From contig CBDAVM010000001.1 in NCBI GenBank assembly GCA_965200895.1, forward strand, positions 1,240,001-1,304,000: 64,000 nt of DNA, given 5' to 3'. Under the pieces are notes generated by a model that did no database searches, was not told where the DNA came from, and saw only the letters and a list, made by a program, of their open reading frames with translations. The DNA comes from WTFV01 sp965200895 (lineage in GTDB: Bacteria; Acidobacteriota; Vicinamibacteria; Vicinamibacterales; UBA8438). This document shows, piece by piece, positions 53,194 through 62,619 of this stretch (within the stretch, counting starts at the first letter, position 1; each line of letters begins with the position of its first letter). The translations under genes and the position numbers were made by a program.

Positions 53194-55287
53194 TCAGTCC
53201 CGTCCCACCTGCCACAGCAGGAAGCTCACCGTATCGACCATCTCGTCGATCTGCTGGCTCACCGGCTGGCCGCCCGAGTGGCCCGCCTGCGTGTGGTAGC
53301 GCAGCAGGATCGGGTTGTCGGAACCGTTCTTCGCCTGCATCAGCGCCGCCATCTTGCGGGCGTGCAGCGGCGCCACCCTGGTGTCGCCGTCGCCCGAGAG
53401 ATACAGCGTCGCGGGGTAGTCGCCGCCGTCGACGACGTTGTGGTACGGCGAGTAGGCGTGAATGTAGGCGAATTGCTCCGGGTCGTCGCTCGAGCCGTAC
53501 TCCGGCACCCAGAAGCTGGCGACGAGGAACTGGTGGTAGCGCACCATGTCGAGCAGCGGATACGTGCAGACGACCGCCCCGAACAGATCGGGCCGCTGGT
53601 TCGAGACCGCGCCGACGAGCAGGCCCCCGTTGCTGCCGCCGCGGATGGCCAGGCGCTCGCTGCTGGTGTAGCCGACCTCGATGAGGTGCTCGGCCGCGGC
53701 GATGAAGTCGTCGAAGACGTTCTGCTTGCTCTCCAGCATCCCCGCCCGGCGCCACGCTTCCCCGAACTCGCCGCCCCCGCGCAGGTTCGCCAGCGCGAAG
53801 ACGCCGCCCGACTCCAGCCACGTCGTCGCCAGGGCCGAGAACGCCGGCGTCATGCTGTTGTTGAAGCCGCCGTAGCCGGTCAGCAGCGTCGGGTGGCTCC
53901 CGTCGAGCACGACGTCCGGCCGGTGGACGACGAACATCGGCACCTCGGCGCCGTCCTTCGACGTGAACCAGCGCTGGGTGACCTCGTAGGCGGCCGCATC
54001 GACCGGCAGCTCCGGCTCGGCCCAGACCGACTGCTCGCCGGTCGCGATGTCGTAGCGGTAGATGGCGCTCGGCACGTGGAAGGTCTGGAACGTGAAGAAG
54101 GCCTCGTCGCTGCTCCACCGTCCCGCCCCGCCGCCGACCGAGCCGAGCGTGTCGAACGCGATGTCGCGGACGTGCGTCCCGTCGAGCGCATGGATGGCGA
54201 CCCGCGGCTGCACGTCCTGCAGGTACGACACGGCCAGCTTCCCGCCGAGGGCGGCCGCCCCCTCCACGACGACCTCGTCGCGCGCCGGGATCACCTCGCG
54301 CCAGCGCTCGAACGTCGGATCGGCCGGGTCGGCCAGCACCACCCGCCTGTTCGGCGCGTCGAGGTTGGTCACGATCACGAGTTCGTCGCCCGCGAACCCG
54401 GCCCACGACTCCGAGACCCCGTCGGCGATCGCGGTCACGAACGGCGTGTCGCGTTCGAGGTCCTTCACGTGGATCTCGGTCGGCCCCGACGAGCCTTCGA
54501 TGACGTGGACCACCATCCAGCGCCCGTCGTCCGAGACCACCGTGACCGGGATCTGGTGGCGCTCGTACCCCGCGCCGAAGAGCTGCACGTCGTCCGTCAT
54601 CGGCGCGCCGAACGCGTGATACATCACGCGCGGCGTCACGTCCCCGTAGCGCTCGTAGTAAAGACCGCCGCCGTCCACCGCCAGCGTCACGGCGCCGTAG
54701 CGGGCTGCGGGCAGCACGTCGGGGAGATCCTCGCCGGTGTCGACGTCGCGCACGTGGATGGAGACCTCGTCGACGCCGCCCTCGCGGACCGCATAGGCCA
54801 CCTGCATCCCGTCGTCCGAGATGTCGCGCAGCTCCACGCTCGTCGTGTGGTCCGGGCTCATCGGATGCGGATCGATCAGCACCCGGTCTTCCCCGTCGAG
54901 TCCCTCGCGCACGTAGACGACGGCCAGGTCCTGGTCGGCGCGGCGCCTGGTGTAGAAGTAGCGCCCGCCGCGTTCGTTCGGCAGGCCGGTCACGTCGCGC
55001 TCCAGGACCGAGGCGGCCAGCCCGCGCAGACGCTCGCGGCCGGGCAGCGCGTCGAGCACCGTATCGGTGTAGGCGTTCTGCGCGTCGATCCAGGCCCGCG
55101 TCTCCGGCGCCTGCTGGTCTTCGAGCCAGCGGTACGGATCCGGCACCTCCACGCCGTGCAGCGTGTCGACGACCTCCCGGACCTCGGTGGGCGGCGGCGG
55201 CGGCACGTCGATATCCTGCCCCTCGGCGGCGCCCGCCGCCATCAACGCCGCACCGGCGATCCCTGCGATCCATCGCGATCCGGCCAT
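53194..55287 (-). CDS. Exported prolyl oligopeptidase (S9A)
   Basis: 697 residues from ATG 55287 (GGAGGAG upstream, signal peptide IAGIAGAALMAAGAAEG). An upstream ATG at 55380 would add 31 residues ahead of the signal. An N-terminal segment DPYRWLEDQQAPETRAWIDA and a seven-bladed propeller are followed by the peptidase domain: LLTGYGGFNNSMTP, the nucleophile IRGGSNGGLLVGAV, the Asp in LSGDGDTRVAPLHARK and the His in TQAGHSGGQPVSQ. It cleaves short peptides after proline, probably in the periplasm. Confidence 0.94.
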   Translation of the reverse strand: MAGSRWIAGIAGAALMAAGAAEGQDIDVPPPPPTEVREVVDTLHGVEVPDPYRWLEDQQAPETRAWIDAQNAYTDTVLDALPGRERLRGLAASVLERDVTGLPNERGGRYFYTRRRADQDLAVVYVREGLDGEDRVLIDPHPMSPDHTTSVELRDISDDGMQVAYAVREGGVDEVSIHVRDVDTGEDLPDVLPAARYGAVTLAVDGGGLYYERYGDVTPRVMYHAFGAPMTDDVQLFGAGYERHQIPVTVVSDDGRWMVVHVIEGSSGPTEIHVKDLERDTPFVTAIADGVSESWAGFAGDELVIVTNLDAPNRRVVLADPADPTFERWREVIPARDEVVVEGAAALGGKLAVSYLQDVQPRVAIHALDGTHVRDIAFDTLGSVGGGAGRWSSDEAFFTFQTFHVPSAIYRYDIATGEQSVWAEPELPVDAAAYEVTQRWFTSKDGAEVPMFVVHRPDVVLDGSHPTLLTGYGGFNNSMTPAFSALATTWLESGGVFALANLRGGGEFGEAWRRAGMLESKQNVFDDFIAAAEHLIEVGYTSSERLAIRGGSNGGLLVGAVSNQRPDLFGAVVCTYPLLDMVRYHQFLVASFWVPEYGSSDDPEQFAYIHAYSPYHNVVDGGDYPATLYLSGDGDTRVAPLHARKMAALMQAKNGSDNPILLRYHTQAGHSGGQPVSQQIDEMVDTVSFLLWQVGRD

Positions 55288-55608
55288 GTTCTCCTCCCGA
55301 ACGTGGATGTGTTGCGAGCGTAGCGCATTGCTGCTCGATGCATTGCGTCCGCTGCCGCCGCGCCAGCTCGTGTCCGTCACGCTCTCCGCTTCCGCGCCAG
55401 CATCGTCTCCTCGGTCGGATCGCGCCCGTGCTGACCGGACAGGACACCATTATGCTGCGATACTGAAATCGACGGCAGGCTGGGCGCTGGAACCCTGTTC
55501 GATCCGGCCGCCGGCTGCGGTAGACTGCGGTTCGTTGCGCGCTGCGGCGGCGCACCCGAATCGGACGACGGCGCACCTGAACCCGCGCGGGAGCGAGGGA
55601 GAGCACAC
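55288..55608. other. Divergent intergenic region upstream of the DapA-like gene
   Basis: No gene supported. TAGACT at 55521-55526 with TTCGAT at 55498-55503 (17-base spacing) is a plausible promoter for the plus-strand gene at 55609, leaving an 80-base leader. A GGAG-like site ends the region. Nothing clear for the minus-strand peptidase. Confidence 0.4.
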
Positions 55609-56610
55609 ATGGAGAGTTCGCAGCACTTCACCCGACGTGACTGGCTGGCCGCGGTCGGCGCGGCGACCGGCGCCGTGGCCCTCGCGCCGTACCTGCCGTT
55701 GCGGGCGGCCGGGGCCAGGTCGATGCGCGGCGCGTTCATCATCATGAGCACGCCCTACACCGCCGCCAACGAGGTCGACTACGACGATCTGGCCAGCCAG
55801 GTCGACTTCCTCGACCGCTGCGGCATCCACGGGCTGGTCTGGCCGCAGAACTCCAGCGAGCAGCGCCACCTCTCGAAGGAAGAGCGGCTGCGGGGTTTCG
55901 ACGTCCTTGCCCGCGCCGCGAAGGGCAGGCGTCCGGCCCTGGTCCTCGGCGTCCAGGGCGACGACACGAAGGGAATGCTGGAGTACGCCCGCCACGCCGA
56001 GGCGCTGGCTCCCGACGGGATGATCGCCATCCCGCCGACCGAGGCGACGACGCTGCAGGAGTTCCACGACTACTACGCCGCGCTGTGCGACGTGACCGAC
56101 CGGCCGATCTTCTTCCAGACCAGCGGCGGCGCCCCCGACGTGGTCCCGACCGTCGACTTCATGGTCGACATGGCGCGCGAGTTCCCCAACCTCGCCTACG
56201 TGAAGGAGGAGCGCCCGCCCGTCCACGAGCGGATGCTCGCCCTTCGGCAGCACCGCCCCGACCCCATCCGGTCGATCTTCGGCGCCGCCTTCGGCCGGCA
56301 GTGGCTGTACGAGATGCGTCTCGGCATGGACGGGGTGATGACCGGCGGCGCGATGTACGCCGACATCTATGCGCAGTTGTGGGAGCTGCACGTCGCCGGG
56401 AAGAAGGACGAACTGCGCGACCTGTTCGGCCGCCTGCTGCTGATGCTGAACCTGGACCGGACGATCCCCGGCATCCGGCTCTACGTGCTCCGGACGCGGG
56501 GGATCTTCAAGACGATGAAGTCGCGGCGCGGCGACTATACGTTCACGGCCGACCAGGTGGCCGAGATCGAGTACCGCCTCGACGCGATCCGGCCCTACTT
56601 TCGCGCGTAG
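55609..56610 (+). CDS. Tat-exported dihydrodipicolinate-synthase-like aldolase/lyase
   Basis: 333 residues. Tat signal (FTRRDWLAAVGAATGAVALA) in front of a DapA-type TIM barrel: FIIMSTPYTAANEVDYDDLA, GIHGLVWPQNSSEQRHLSKE, and the Schiff-base Lys in NLAYVKEERPP (~199). The usual GTTGE motif after strand 2 is replaced by VWPQNSSE, so it is not biosynthetic DapA. Members of this superfamily cleave 2-oxo acids. Export by Tat is unusual for the fold. Substrate unknown. Confidence 0.85.
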   Translation: MESSQHFTRRDWLAAVGAATGAVALAPYLPLRAAGARSMRGAFIIMSTPYTAANEVDYDDLASQVDFLDRCGIHGLVWPQNSSEQRHLSKEERLRGFDVLARAAKGRRPALVLGVQGDDTKGMLEYARHAEALAPDGMIAIPPTEATTLQEFHDYYAALCDVTDRPIFFQTSGGAPDVVPTVDFMVDMAREFPNLAYVKEERPPVHERMLALRQHRPDPIRSIFGAAFGRQWLYEMRLGMDGVMTGGAMYADIYAQLWELHVAGKKDELRDLFGRLLLMLNLDRTIPGIRLYVLRTRGIFKTMKSRRGDYTFTADQVAEIEYRLDAIRPYFRA

Positions 56611-56628
56611 GCGGTCCGCTGCGATGGC

Positions 56629-57360
56629 TCAGTCGAGCCGGTCGGCCAGCCAGTCGCCGATGTCCCGCACCTCCTCGCGGCAGACCGCGTGCGGCATCGG
56701 GTACTCGCGGTAGTCGACCTCGTAGCCGGCCCGCTCCAGGCCCTCGCGGGCGCCCTGGCCGAGCGCCAGCGGCACCATCGGATCGGCGGTGCCGTGGGCC
56801 TGGAAGATCGGGACGGAACGGTTGGCGTCGGAAGCCTCCGCCTCCAGTGCATCAGACAACAGCAGATAGCCCGACAGACACATGACGCCGGCCAGCGATT
56901 CCGGGTAGCGGAGCCCCGCGAAGAGCGCCATCGCGCCGCCCTGCGAAAAGCCGACGAGGACCACCCTGCCGGCGGGCACGCCGCGATCCACCTCGCGCGC
57001 GATCAGCTCGTCGATCCACTTCGCCGAGCGCCGGATGCCCGCCTCGTCCTGGTCGCGCGCGCCGAAGCCCGCCACGTCGTACCAGGCCCGCATGATCAGA
57101 CCCTGGTTGATCGTCACCGGTATGCGGGGCGCGTTGGGGAAGACGTAGCGCACATGCAGGTCGGCCGGCAGGCCGAGCTCGGACGGGATCCCGTAGAAAT
57201 CGTGCGCGTCGGCGCCGAGGCCGTGCATCCAGATCACGGCGGCGCCGGCGGCGCCGGCCGGTTCGATCTCCAGGGTTTCCAGATGCGGGGTCGCAGGCAG
57301 GGTGATCCGTCCGGTTTGCGCGCGGTCGCCGGCAGCCGTCGATGTGGTCGCGTCGCCCAT
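56629..57360 (-). CDS. Carboxylesterase/phospholipase of the alpha/beta-hydrolase (Abhydrolase_2) family
   Basis: 243 residues, cytoplasmic. Oxyanion motif IWMHGLGADAHDF, nucleophile VLVGFSQGGAMAL (~143), Asp in AHGTADPMVPLALG and His in YPMPHAVCREEV. It acts on short acyl esters or lysophospholipids. Normal length. A 32-codon frame (57362-57460) ends two bases before this ATG and may be a leader peptide or chance. Confidence 0.92.
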   Translation of the reverse strand: MGDATTSTAAGDRAQTGRITLPATPHLETLEIEPAGAAGAAVIWMHGLGADAHDFYGIPSELGLPADLHVRYVFPNAPRIPVTINQGLIMRAWYDVAGFGARDQDEAGIRRSAKWIDELIAREVDRGVPAGRVVLVGFSQGGAMALFAGLRYPESLAGVMCLSGYLLLSDALEAEASDANRSVPIFQAHGTADPMVPLALGQGAREGLERAGYEVDYREYPMPHAVCREEVRDIGDWLADRLD

Positions 57361-57361
57361 T

Positions 57362-57460
57362 CTACTCCGTCGGCGCGTCCGGCGCCTGTGGCACGTCGCC
57401 GCGGCGCCGCCTCTTCGGCCGCAGCGCCAGCAACTCTGTCGTCGGCGCGTCCGGCGCCAT
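57362..57460 (-). CDS. Possible 32-residue leader ORF
   Basis: MAPDAPTTELLALRPKRRRR followed by GDVPQAPDAPTE, stop one base before the esterase ATG. The ends share APDAPT, encoded by an 18-base direct repeat (57369-57386 and 57441-57458). No ribosome site visible. Low support. Confidence 0.2.
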   Translation of the reverse strand: MAPDAPTTELLALRPKRRRRGDVPQAPDAPTE

Positions 57461-57565
57461 CAGGATGCGGGACCACGGACCCGAACGACGCCCGCGCCAG
57501 GCGCTCCGTGGGCGCAGGGGACAGAGGCCGTCGTTGGGGCCCTCCTGGTCAGATGTGATCTACCT

Positions 57566-57814
57566 CTACGCGGCCCGCTTGCCGGTGATGGCCTCGCGGA
57601 GTCCCTCGAGCAGACCTTCGACCTTCGCCATGCGCTCGCGCAGGTAAACGATCTTCTCGCCCTGGGCGTCGATGCGCTCCTGCAACTTCTCGCCCTGGGC
57701 GTCGATGGCTTTCCGGAGATTCCCGAACGCCTTGCCAATGGCGACGAGAATCGTGATGGTGGCGCCGAGGACGGTGAACCCGAGTCCGATTACCGCCCAT
57801 GTCGTCGCGTCCAT
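57566..57814 (-). CDS. Small membrane-anchored coiled-coil protein, paralogue of 33880
   Basis: 82 residues. One transmembrane segment (TWAVIGLGFTVLGATITILV), then a coiled coil with a repeated AIDAQGEKLQERIDAQGEKI and the end LRERMAKVEGLLEGLREAIT, which matches the C-terminus of the 33880 product. Function unknown. It lies between the esterase and DUF4159 genes on the minus strand. Confidence 0.72.
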   Translation of the reverse strand: MDATTWAVIGLGFTVLGATITILVAIGKAFGNLRKAIDAQGEKLQERIDAQGEKIVYLRERMAKVEGLLEGLREAITGKRAA

Positions 57815-57865
57815 GTCGTACCACCCTGTTTTCCGCGGCGCCCAAGCTGGTTGCAGGGAAGGTTC

Positions 57866-58702
57866 TCAGTGCGTCATGGCGTGGACGACGGTGTTGATGC
57901 CCACCGCGTAGGCGCCGATCGAGAAGCGGTGGAAGAACTCGTAGTCCTCCCCCTCGCGCTCCCAGCCGTCGGCGATGTCGGTGTTGTGGCTCATCAGCAC
58001 CATCAGCCGGCCGTCGGCGTCGGCGATGCCGCGGAAATGCACTTCCTCGCTGCGCATGCCGCGCTCCGAGGTCGTGAATCCGCCGCTGCGGCGCCAGTGC
58101 TGGATGGAGGGTATCTGCGGAATTTCCTCCACCTCGTACTGGATGCGCCGAATCGGATGGTCGTCGGGGATATCGAAGATGGGATAGGCGGCAGGCGGCA
58201 ACACACGGGAGATCTCGCCGGTCCACTGCTCCCAGGCCCACGGTCCCCAGAAGTCGTCCACCCAGAGGAAGCCGCCCTTCTCCAGGTACTCGCGCAGACG
58301 CGCCGCCTCGGCGGCGCCCAGGCGCAGGGTGCCGACGTCGGACATGAAGATGAACGGGTAGTCGAACAGCGCGTCGTCGGTCAGGCGCACGACCACGTGA
58401 TCCGGCTCGTCGTGGCGGTCGAACCCCACATCGGTGGTGGTCATCTCCGACAGGCGGATCATCAGGTTGCGGTCGGCCGTCGGGTAGTCGGTGTACCAGC
58501 CCTGGCCGCCCGGCTCGCGGCGGTCGCTGTCGTACAGGATGCGGGAGAACGTGAAGGCGCGGTGGGTCGGCGACTCGACCGGAAACTTCGGCGGCATGCG
58601 ATACCAACCGCCCCGCCAGCCGCGCTGGGCGAGCGCGGCCGTGCCTCCCGCCAGCACCGCCAGCAGCAACACCGCCGTCAGTCTGCCGCGTGCCTGGATC
58701 AT
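57866..58702 (-). CDS. Exported DUF4159 protein
   Basis: 278 residues from ATG 58702 (GAGGG upstream), signal peptide TAVLLLAVLAGGTAALAQ. DUF4159 is a glutamine-amidotransferase-like flavodoxin fold. Visible: WYTDYPTADRNLMIRLSEMT, DYPFIFMSDVGTLRLGAAEA, LREYLEKGGFLWVDDFWGPW and HWRRSGGFTTSERGMRSEEV. No catalytic Cys in the expected place. It usually belongs with MoxR/DUF58/BatA/DUF4175 genes, as here. Confidence 0.9.
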   Translation of the reverse strand: MIQARGRLTAVLLLAVLAGGTAALAQRGWRGGWYRMPPKFPVESPTHRAFTFSRILYDSDRREPGGQGWYTDYPTADRNLMIRLSEMTTTDVGFDRHDEPDHVVVRLTDDALFDYPFIFMSDVGTLRLGAAEAARLREYLEKGGFLWVDDFWGPWAWEQWTGEISRVLPPAAYPIFDIPDDHPIRRIQYEVEEIPQIPSIQHWRRSGGFTTSERGMRSEEVHFRGIADADGRLMVLMSHNTDIADGWEREGEDYEFFHRFSIGAYAVGINTVVHAMTH

Positions 58703-58888
58703 CGATAGCAGACCCTCTGCCGACACACGCGGGCCCCACCGTCCCCCACAGCGGCCTGGCACGAGCGGTTGAACCGCTCCCCATCGAGCAGGATCATCTT
58801 GTCGGCTTGATCCAGCCCGAGTTCCCGTCCCTGTTCGTGCACGGAACGACGATGACCTCTTCCATCGGTCACCACCGGCGGCCCGAGG
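58703..58888. other. Gap between DUF4175 and DUF4159 genes
   Basis: Wide for neighbouring genes of one operon. On the plus strand the peptide DHLVGLIQPEFPSLFVHGTT followed by MTSSIGHH has the look of a real protein segment but has no start or domain around it. Possible remnant. Nothing else seen. Confidence 0.25.
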
Positions 58889-61800
58889 CTACTGCGCCTG
58901 CGCGAGCGACCGGAAGTACTCCTCCACCAGCTCCCGGAACTCGTCCGGCATCTCCTCGTTGCCGGCGAGGAACAGGTCCTCGTTCTCTTCGGTGATCTCC
59001 CGCCGCAGCCGGTACTCGAAGCGCTTCAGCTCCTCGAGGACGAAGGTCTGGAGTCTGGCGATCTCCTCCGGGTCCTGGTACCGGCGCAGGTCGTCCAGTT
59101 CGCGCATGCGCTGGATGATGGCGTCGAGGTCACCGACCTCGAATTCCTGCTCGTTCAGCAGGCGGCGCAGCTCCTGCGCCTCGCCGGCGCGCTGCTCGTA
59201 CTCGCGGCTCCACTGGCGGACATCGCCCGGCTCCCAGACGGTCGAGCCCGGCCGCCGATCGCCCCATCCGCCGCCCCAGTCCCGACCGAAGTTGCTGGCG
59301 TCGCCGCCGCGCCAACCGTCGGCGCCGCCGAGCTGGCCGCCCGCCTGCGCGTTCTGGCCGGGTTGGCCGGCCTGCTGACCCTCCTGCCCGGCCTGACCCT
59401 GTTGCCCCTGCTGGCCCTCCTGCCCGGCCTGACCCTGTTGCCCCTGCTCACCGTCCTGGCTCCGGCCCGGCTCGCCGTCCCCGTCTTGCCGGCCCTGCTG
59501 CCACATGCGGTGGTCGAGCGACTCCAGACTCCGCATCAGGTCGCGCGTCCGGTCGAGCGCCTGCGCCATGCGGTCGCCTTCGGATCTGCCGACGGCTGCT
59601 GCCGCTTCGGCGAGTTCTTCGGCGAGCTGCTCGATGTTCTCGCCGATCTGCTCCTCAAAGGCGTTGGCGGTCGGGCCGGGCCGACTCCGGATCAGCCCGC
59701 GCGTGTAACGGATTTTCTCCTTGAGCTTGTTGTCGCGGATTCCCGCCGCCGCCTCCTGCAGTTCGCGCGACGCGTCGCGTTCGTCGCGCCGGAACTCGGC
59801 CGAGGTCGAGTCGATCTGCCGTTCCAGGTCGGCGACCTCCTCTTCCATCGTGCCCTTCTGCTCCAGCAGGCGACGCAGCGCGGCGAAACGCTCCTCGTCC
59901 TGCAGGCCGGGAAGCTGCTCCACCTCCGCGCGCATCTCGCGCTGCTCGTCGGCCAGCCGGTTGGCGCGCCGCAACTGGTCGGCGATGTCCCGCTCCAGCC
60001 GGCCGCGCTGCTCGCTGTTCAACCGCTCCTGCACCTCGCGCAGCCGGTCGAGCGCCGTCCCGGCCTCCGCGAACCCGAGGTTGTCGTCGTTGGCCGCGGC
60101 CCGGCGCATCGCATCGGCGGCCTCCTGGAGCCGGCGCGCCGTGTCCATCATCTGCGGCGAGTTCTGTTCGCGGGCGAGGCGCTCCAGGCGCCGCGCCGCT
60201 TCCTCGGCCTCCTCGGCCAGGGCCCGCTGTCCGGCCCCGCCGCCCTGTGTCGACTGCTGGCCGCGCGCCCGACGCCGCTGCCTCTCGGCCTCGCGCTCCT
60301 GCCGCCGCGCCAGCTCGCGCAGCCGTTCCATCAGCTCGTCGATGGTGTCGTCCGCCGCCTGTTGCGAGGCGCGTTCCAGCGTCTCGTACTGGTTGCGCAT
60401 CTTGTCGAGCTCGAGCTCGAACAGATCCGCGAGATCCTCGGCCGCCTGCCGACTGCCGCCGCCGCCGCCACCACCGCCGCCGCCCATGGTGACCATCACC
60501 TCTTCGTAGGCTTCCTCGGCGCGCTGCAGGTGTTGCAGCGCGCGCTGCTCGGGCGGAAGCGCCCCGTCGGCGTCCTGCTCCTGCAGTTCGTTCTCGGCCT
60601 CGCGCATGGACTCCGCGGCCCGCGGCAGGATCTCCTGGATGGTGCGGAAGGCGGGATCGGCCGGCATGACGCGGCTGTTCATGCGCCGCACCAGCGTCTC
60701 CACCTGCTCGCGCAGCCGTCCCTGGGCCAGGGTCAGGAAGACCACGTTCTCCTCGAACTCCTCGGCGTCGTACTGTTCCCGGTCCCGGATCAGGTTGAAG
60801 GTCGCCGAAATGATCTCGCGCTGCGCCTTCGAGAGCTCGCGCGCGTCGGCCCCGCCGCCCATGCCGCCGCCGGCGCCGCCCTGCGACGGCTGCATCCGGT
60901 AGTCCTGGCTGTAGCGCCGGATCTGGATGAAGTAGAGGTCACTCTTGACGTCGGCGTCCTCCTGCAGCAGGTTGCGGTCGGTCGCCCGCGCGTAGTACGA
61001 GAGGAAATCGCCCGGTTCGAGCTCCAGCTCCTCGAAGAAGAAGGTGTGGCCGGCGGAGACCTCCCGCAGGGGACTGCCGCCGCCATCGAACAGGCTGACC
61101 GCCTCCTCCGGTCCGCCGTTGACCGAATAGACCAGGTCGAGCGAGTGCAACCCGAAGTCGTCGTCGGCGCGGGCCTCGATGAACACCTCCTCGATGGCGC
61201 TGGCCGTGGTGTCGCGCCCGGGCCGGATGAACATCGCGGAGGGCGGCTGATCGGTCAGCACGTCGATGGTGTACTGCGGCGATGCGGTAACGAATTCACC
61301 GGCCGGCGCCACCAGATCGACGCGGTAGAAGCCCTCCTCCTCGACCAGGAAGCTGGCCGTCAACGTGCCGTCTTCCTCCAGCGCCAGGTCGGCCCGTTGA
61401 TCGTCATCGTCATCGAAGACGAGCTGTCCGCCCGTGGTGCCCATCGTCGGCACGGCGCGCAACCGGACCTCGGTGCCCTGCAGCACCGCGATGTCGCCGC
61501 CGTCCTCGACCGTCCGCGGCTCCAGGCCGGTGTATTCGGGGAAGTGGTATTCCAGCTCGATGCGCTCCGCGTACGGCAGCTCGATCACGTCGAGTCGGTA
61601 GGTCGGCGACTCGACGCCGATCGATTCGACGAAGTAGTCGATCGGCGCCTGCAGGTCGAACAGCAACACCTCGAAGTGCCCCGGCTCGATCGCCCCGTCC
61701 TCGGTCAGCACCGGGACCAGCGGCAGCCGGTCGAACGAGTCGCCGGCCTCGCTCCGCATGAGCAGATTGACGTCCTCGGCTTCGAACCCGACGAGGCGGG

Positions 61801-62467
61801 CCGTGACCGCCTGGTCGGCGCCGCGTGCCACGGTCGCGTCTCCCGGCAGCACCTCGATGCTGTACGGGCTCGCCGCCTCAACGCTCCCCATCGGGGTCAG
61901 CAGTGCGTTGATGCCGTGCCGCAGGTACGCCGGCCCGAAAGTGAAGAGCAGCGCCGCGGCGAGGCCGGCCGTGGCCAGCATCCCGGTGGAGCGCCGAAGC
62001 CCGCCGGTCTCGACGTGACGACCCATGTCGATGTCGCGGATCTGCCGCACCGCGGACTCGATGAGCCGCCGTACGAGCTCGGGCGAGTGATCCGCAGCCC
62101 CCGCGCGCACGCCCTTCCGGCTCTCCTCGACCGCGCTCAGCACCGTCGCCTGCAGCTCCGGCGCGTGCTCCTCGATGTAGAGCGCCACGCGCTCGTCCGA
62201 GACGCGGCGTGACACCGGCCGGATGAAGAGCCACCAGCCGCAGGCCAGCAGCGCCGCGTAGGTGACGACGCGGAAGGTGACGATCGCCGCCGGGTCGAAC
62301 CGGAACAGCTCGAGGCCGAACGACGACGCCAGCAGCGTCCCGAGCGCCGCGGCGACCAGGACCGCCACGCCCCGCAGGGCCAGCCGCAGGCGCCAGCGGT
62401 TCCGGACGTGCCGGATGGCGCGGAGGATTTCGTTTCGATCGCCGGTCAGCAGGGGCTCGTCGCGCAT
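58889..62467 (-). CDS. DUF4175-family large membrane protein
   Basis: 1192 residues from ATG 62467 (GAGG eight bases upstream). Two N-terminal transmembrane helices (~30-85), a third near 175-195, Ig-like beta domains (~215-520), a long coiled-coil region rich in Gln/Glu/Arg (~540-1000), a 12-residue Gly-Gln repeat, and a charged C-terminal helix. This is the DUF4175 pattern, probably envelope stress or assembly with MoxR, DUF58 and BatA proteins. The protein's exact task is unknown. Confidence 0.88.
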   Translation of the reverse strand: MRDEPLLTGDRNEILRAIRHVRNRWRLRLALRGVAVLVAAALGTLLASSFGLELFRFDPAAIVTFRVVTYAALLACGWWLFIRPVSRRVSDERVALYIEEHAPELQATVLSAVEESRKGVRAGAADHSPELVRRLIESAVRQIRDIDMGRHVETGGLRRSTGMLATAGLAAALLFTFGPAYLRHGINALLTPMGSVEAASPYSIEVLPGDATVARGADQAVTARLVGFEAEDVNLLMRSEAGDSFDRLPLVPVLTEDGAIEPGHFEVLLFDLQAPIDYFVESIGVESPTYRLDVIELPYAERIELEYHFPEYTGLEPRTVEDGGDIAVLQGTEVRLRAVPTMGTTGGQLVFDDDDDQRADLALEEDGTLTASFLVEEEGFYRVDLVAPAGEFVTASPQYTIDVLTDQPPSAMFIRPGRDTTASAIEEVFIEARADDDFGLHSLDLVYSVNGGPEEAVSLFDGGGSPLREVSAGHTFFFEELELEPGDFLSYYARATDRNLLQEDADVKSDLYFIQIRRYSQDYRMQPSQGGAGGGMGGGADARELSKAQREIISATFNLIRDREQYDAEEFEENVVFLTLAQGRLREQVETLVRRMNSRVMPADPAFRTIQEILPRAAESMREAENELQEQDADGALPPEQRALQHLQRAEEAYEEVMVTMGGGGGGGGGGSRQAAEDLADLFELELDKMRNQYETLERASQQAADDTIDELMERLRELARRQEREAERQRRRARGQQSTQGGGAGQRALAEEAEEAARRLERLAREQNSPQMMDTARRLQEAADAMRRAAANDDNLGFAEAGTALDRLREVQERLNSEQRGRLERDIADQLRRANRLADEQREMRAEVEQLPGLQDEERFAALRRLLEQKGTMEEEVADLERQIDSTSAEFRRDERDASRELQEAAAGIRDNKLKEKIRYTRGLIRSRPGPTANAFEEQIGENIEQLAEELAEAAAAVGRSEGDRMAQALDRTRDLMRSLESLDHRMWQQGRQDGDGEPGRSQDGEQGQQGQAGQEGQQGQQGQAGQEGQQAGQPGQNAQAGGQLGGADGWRGGDASNFGRDWGGGWGDRRPGSTVWEPGDVRQWSREYEQRAGEAQELRRLLNEQEFEVGDLDAIIQRMRELDDLRRYQDPEEIARLQTFVLEELKRFEYRLRREITEENEDLFLAGNEEMPDEFRELVEEYFRSLAQAQ
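59375..59450 (-). repeat. 36-base tandem repeat in the DUF4175 gene
   Basis: Two units with a 36-base period (plus strand CCTCCTGCCCGGCCTGACCC and following) encode the peptide QGQQGQAGQEGQ twice. In-frame, low-complexity linker. Confidence 0.8.
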
Positions 62468-62586
62468 GGGTTCGGCCTCGATTCGGCTCCGGGTGTTGCC
62501 GGGGTGTTCACACCCTTTTAGCACGCCAGACACCTGACGCCAAGCGGCGCCCGGCGCGGGGCCGCCGGTCGTGGTCCGCGCGGTGG

Positions 62587-62592
62587 TAGAAT
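62587..62592 (+). promoter_or_regulatory. Candidate -10 of the vapBC operon
   Basis: TAGAAT, 27 bases before the GTG at 62620. The region up to the start is AT-rich (TCTTCCTTTTTCGAATTC), unlike its surroundings. No good -35. Confidence 0.4.
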
Positions 62593-62619
62593 CTTCCTTT
62601 TTCGAATTCAGGTTGCATC

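Noticed and set aside
57369..57458. 18-base direct repeat as an attachment site
   Set aside because: The copies are 72 bases apart with no integrase or tRNA and lie in a short possible leader frame.
59375..59450. 36-base repeat in DUF4175 as a mobile or regulatory repeat
   Set aside because: It encodes a Gly-Gln linker in frame and is ordinary low-complexity coding sequence.
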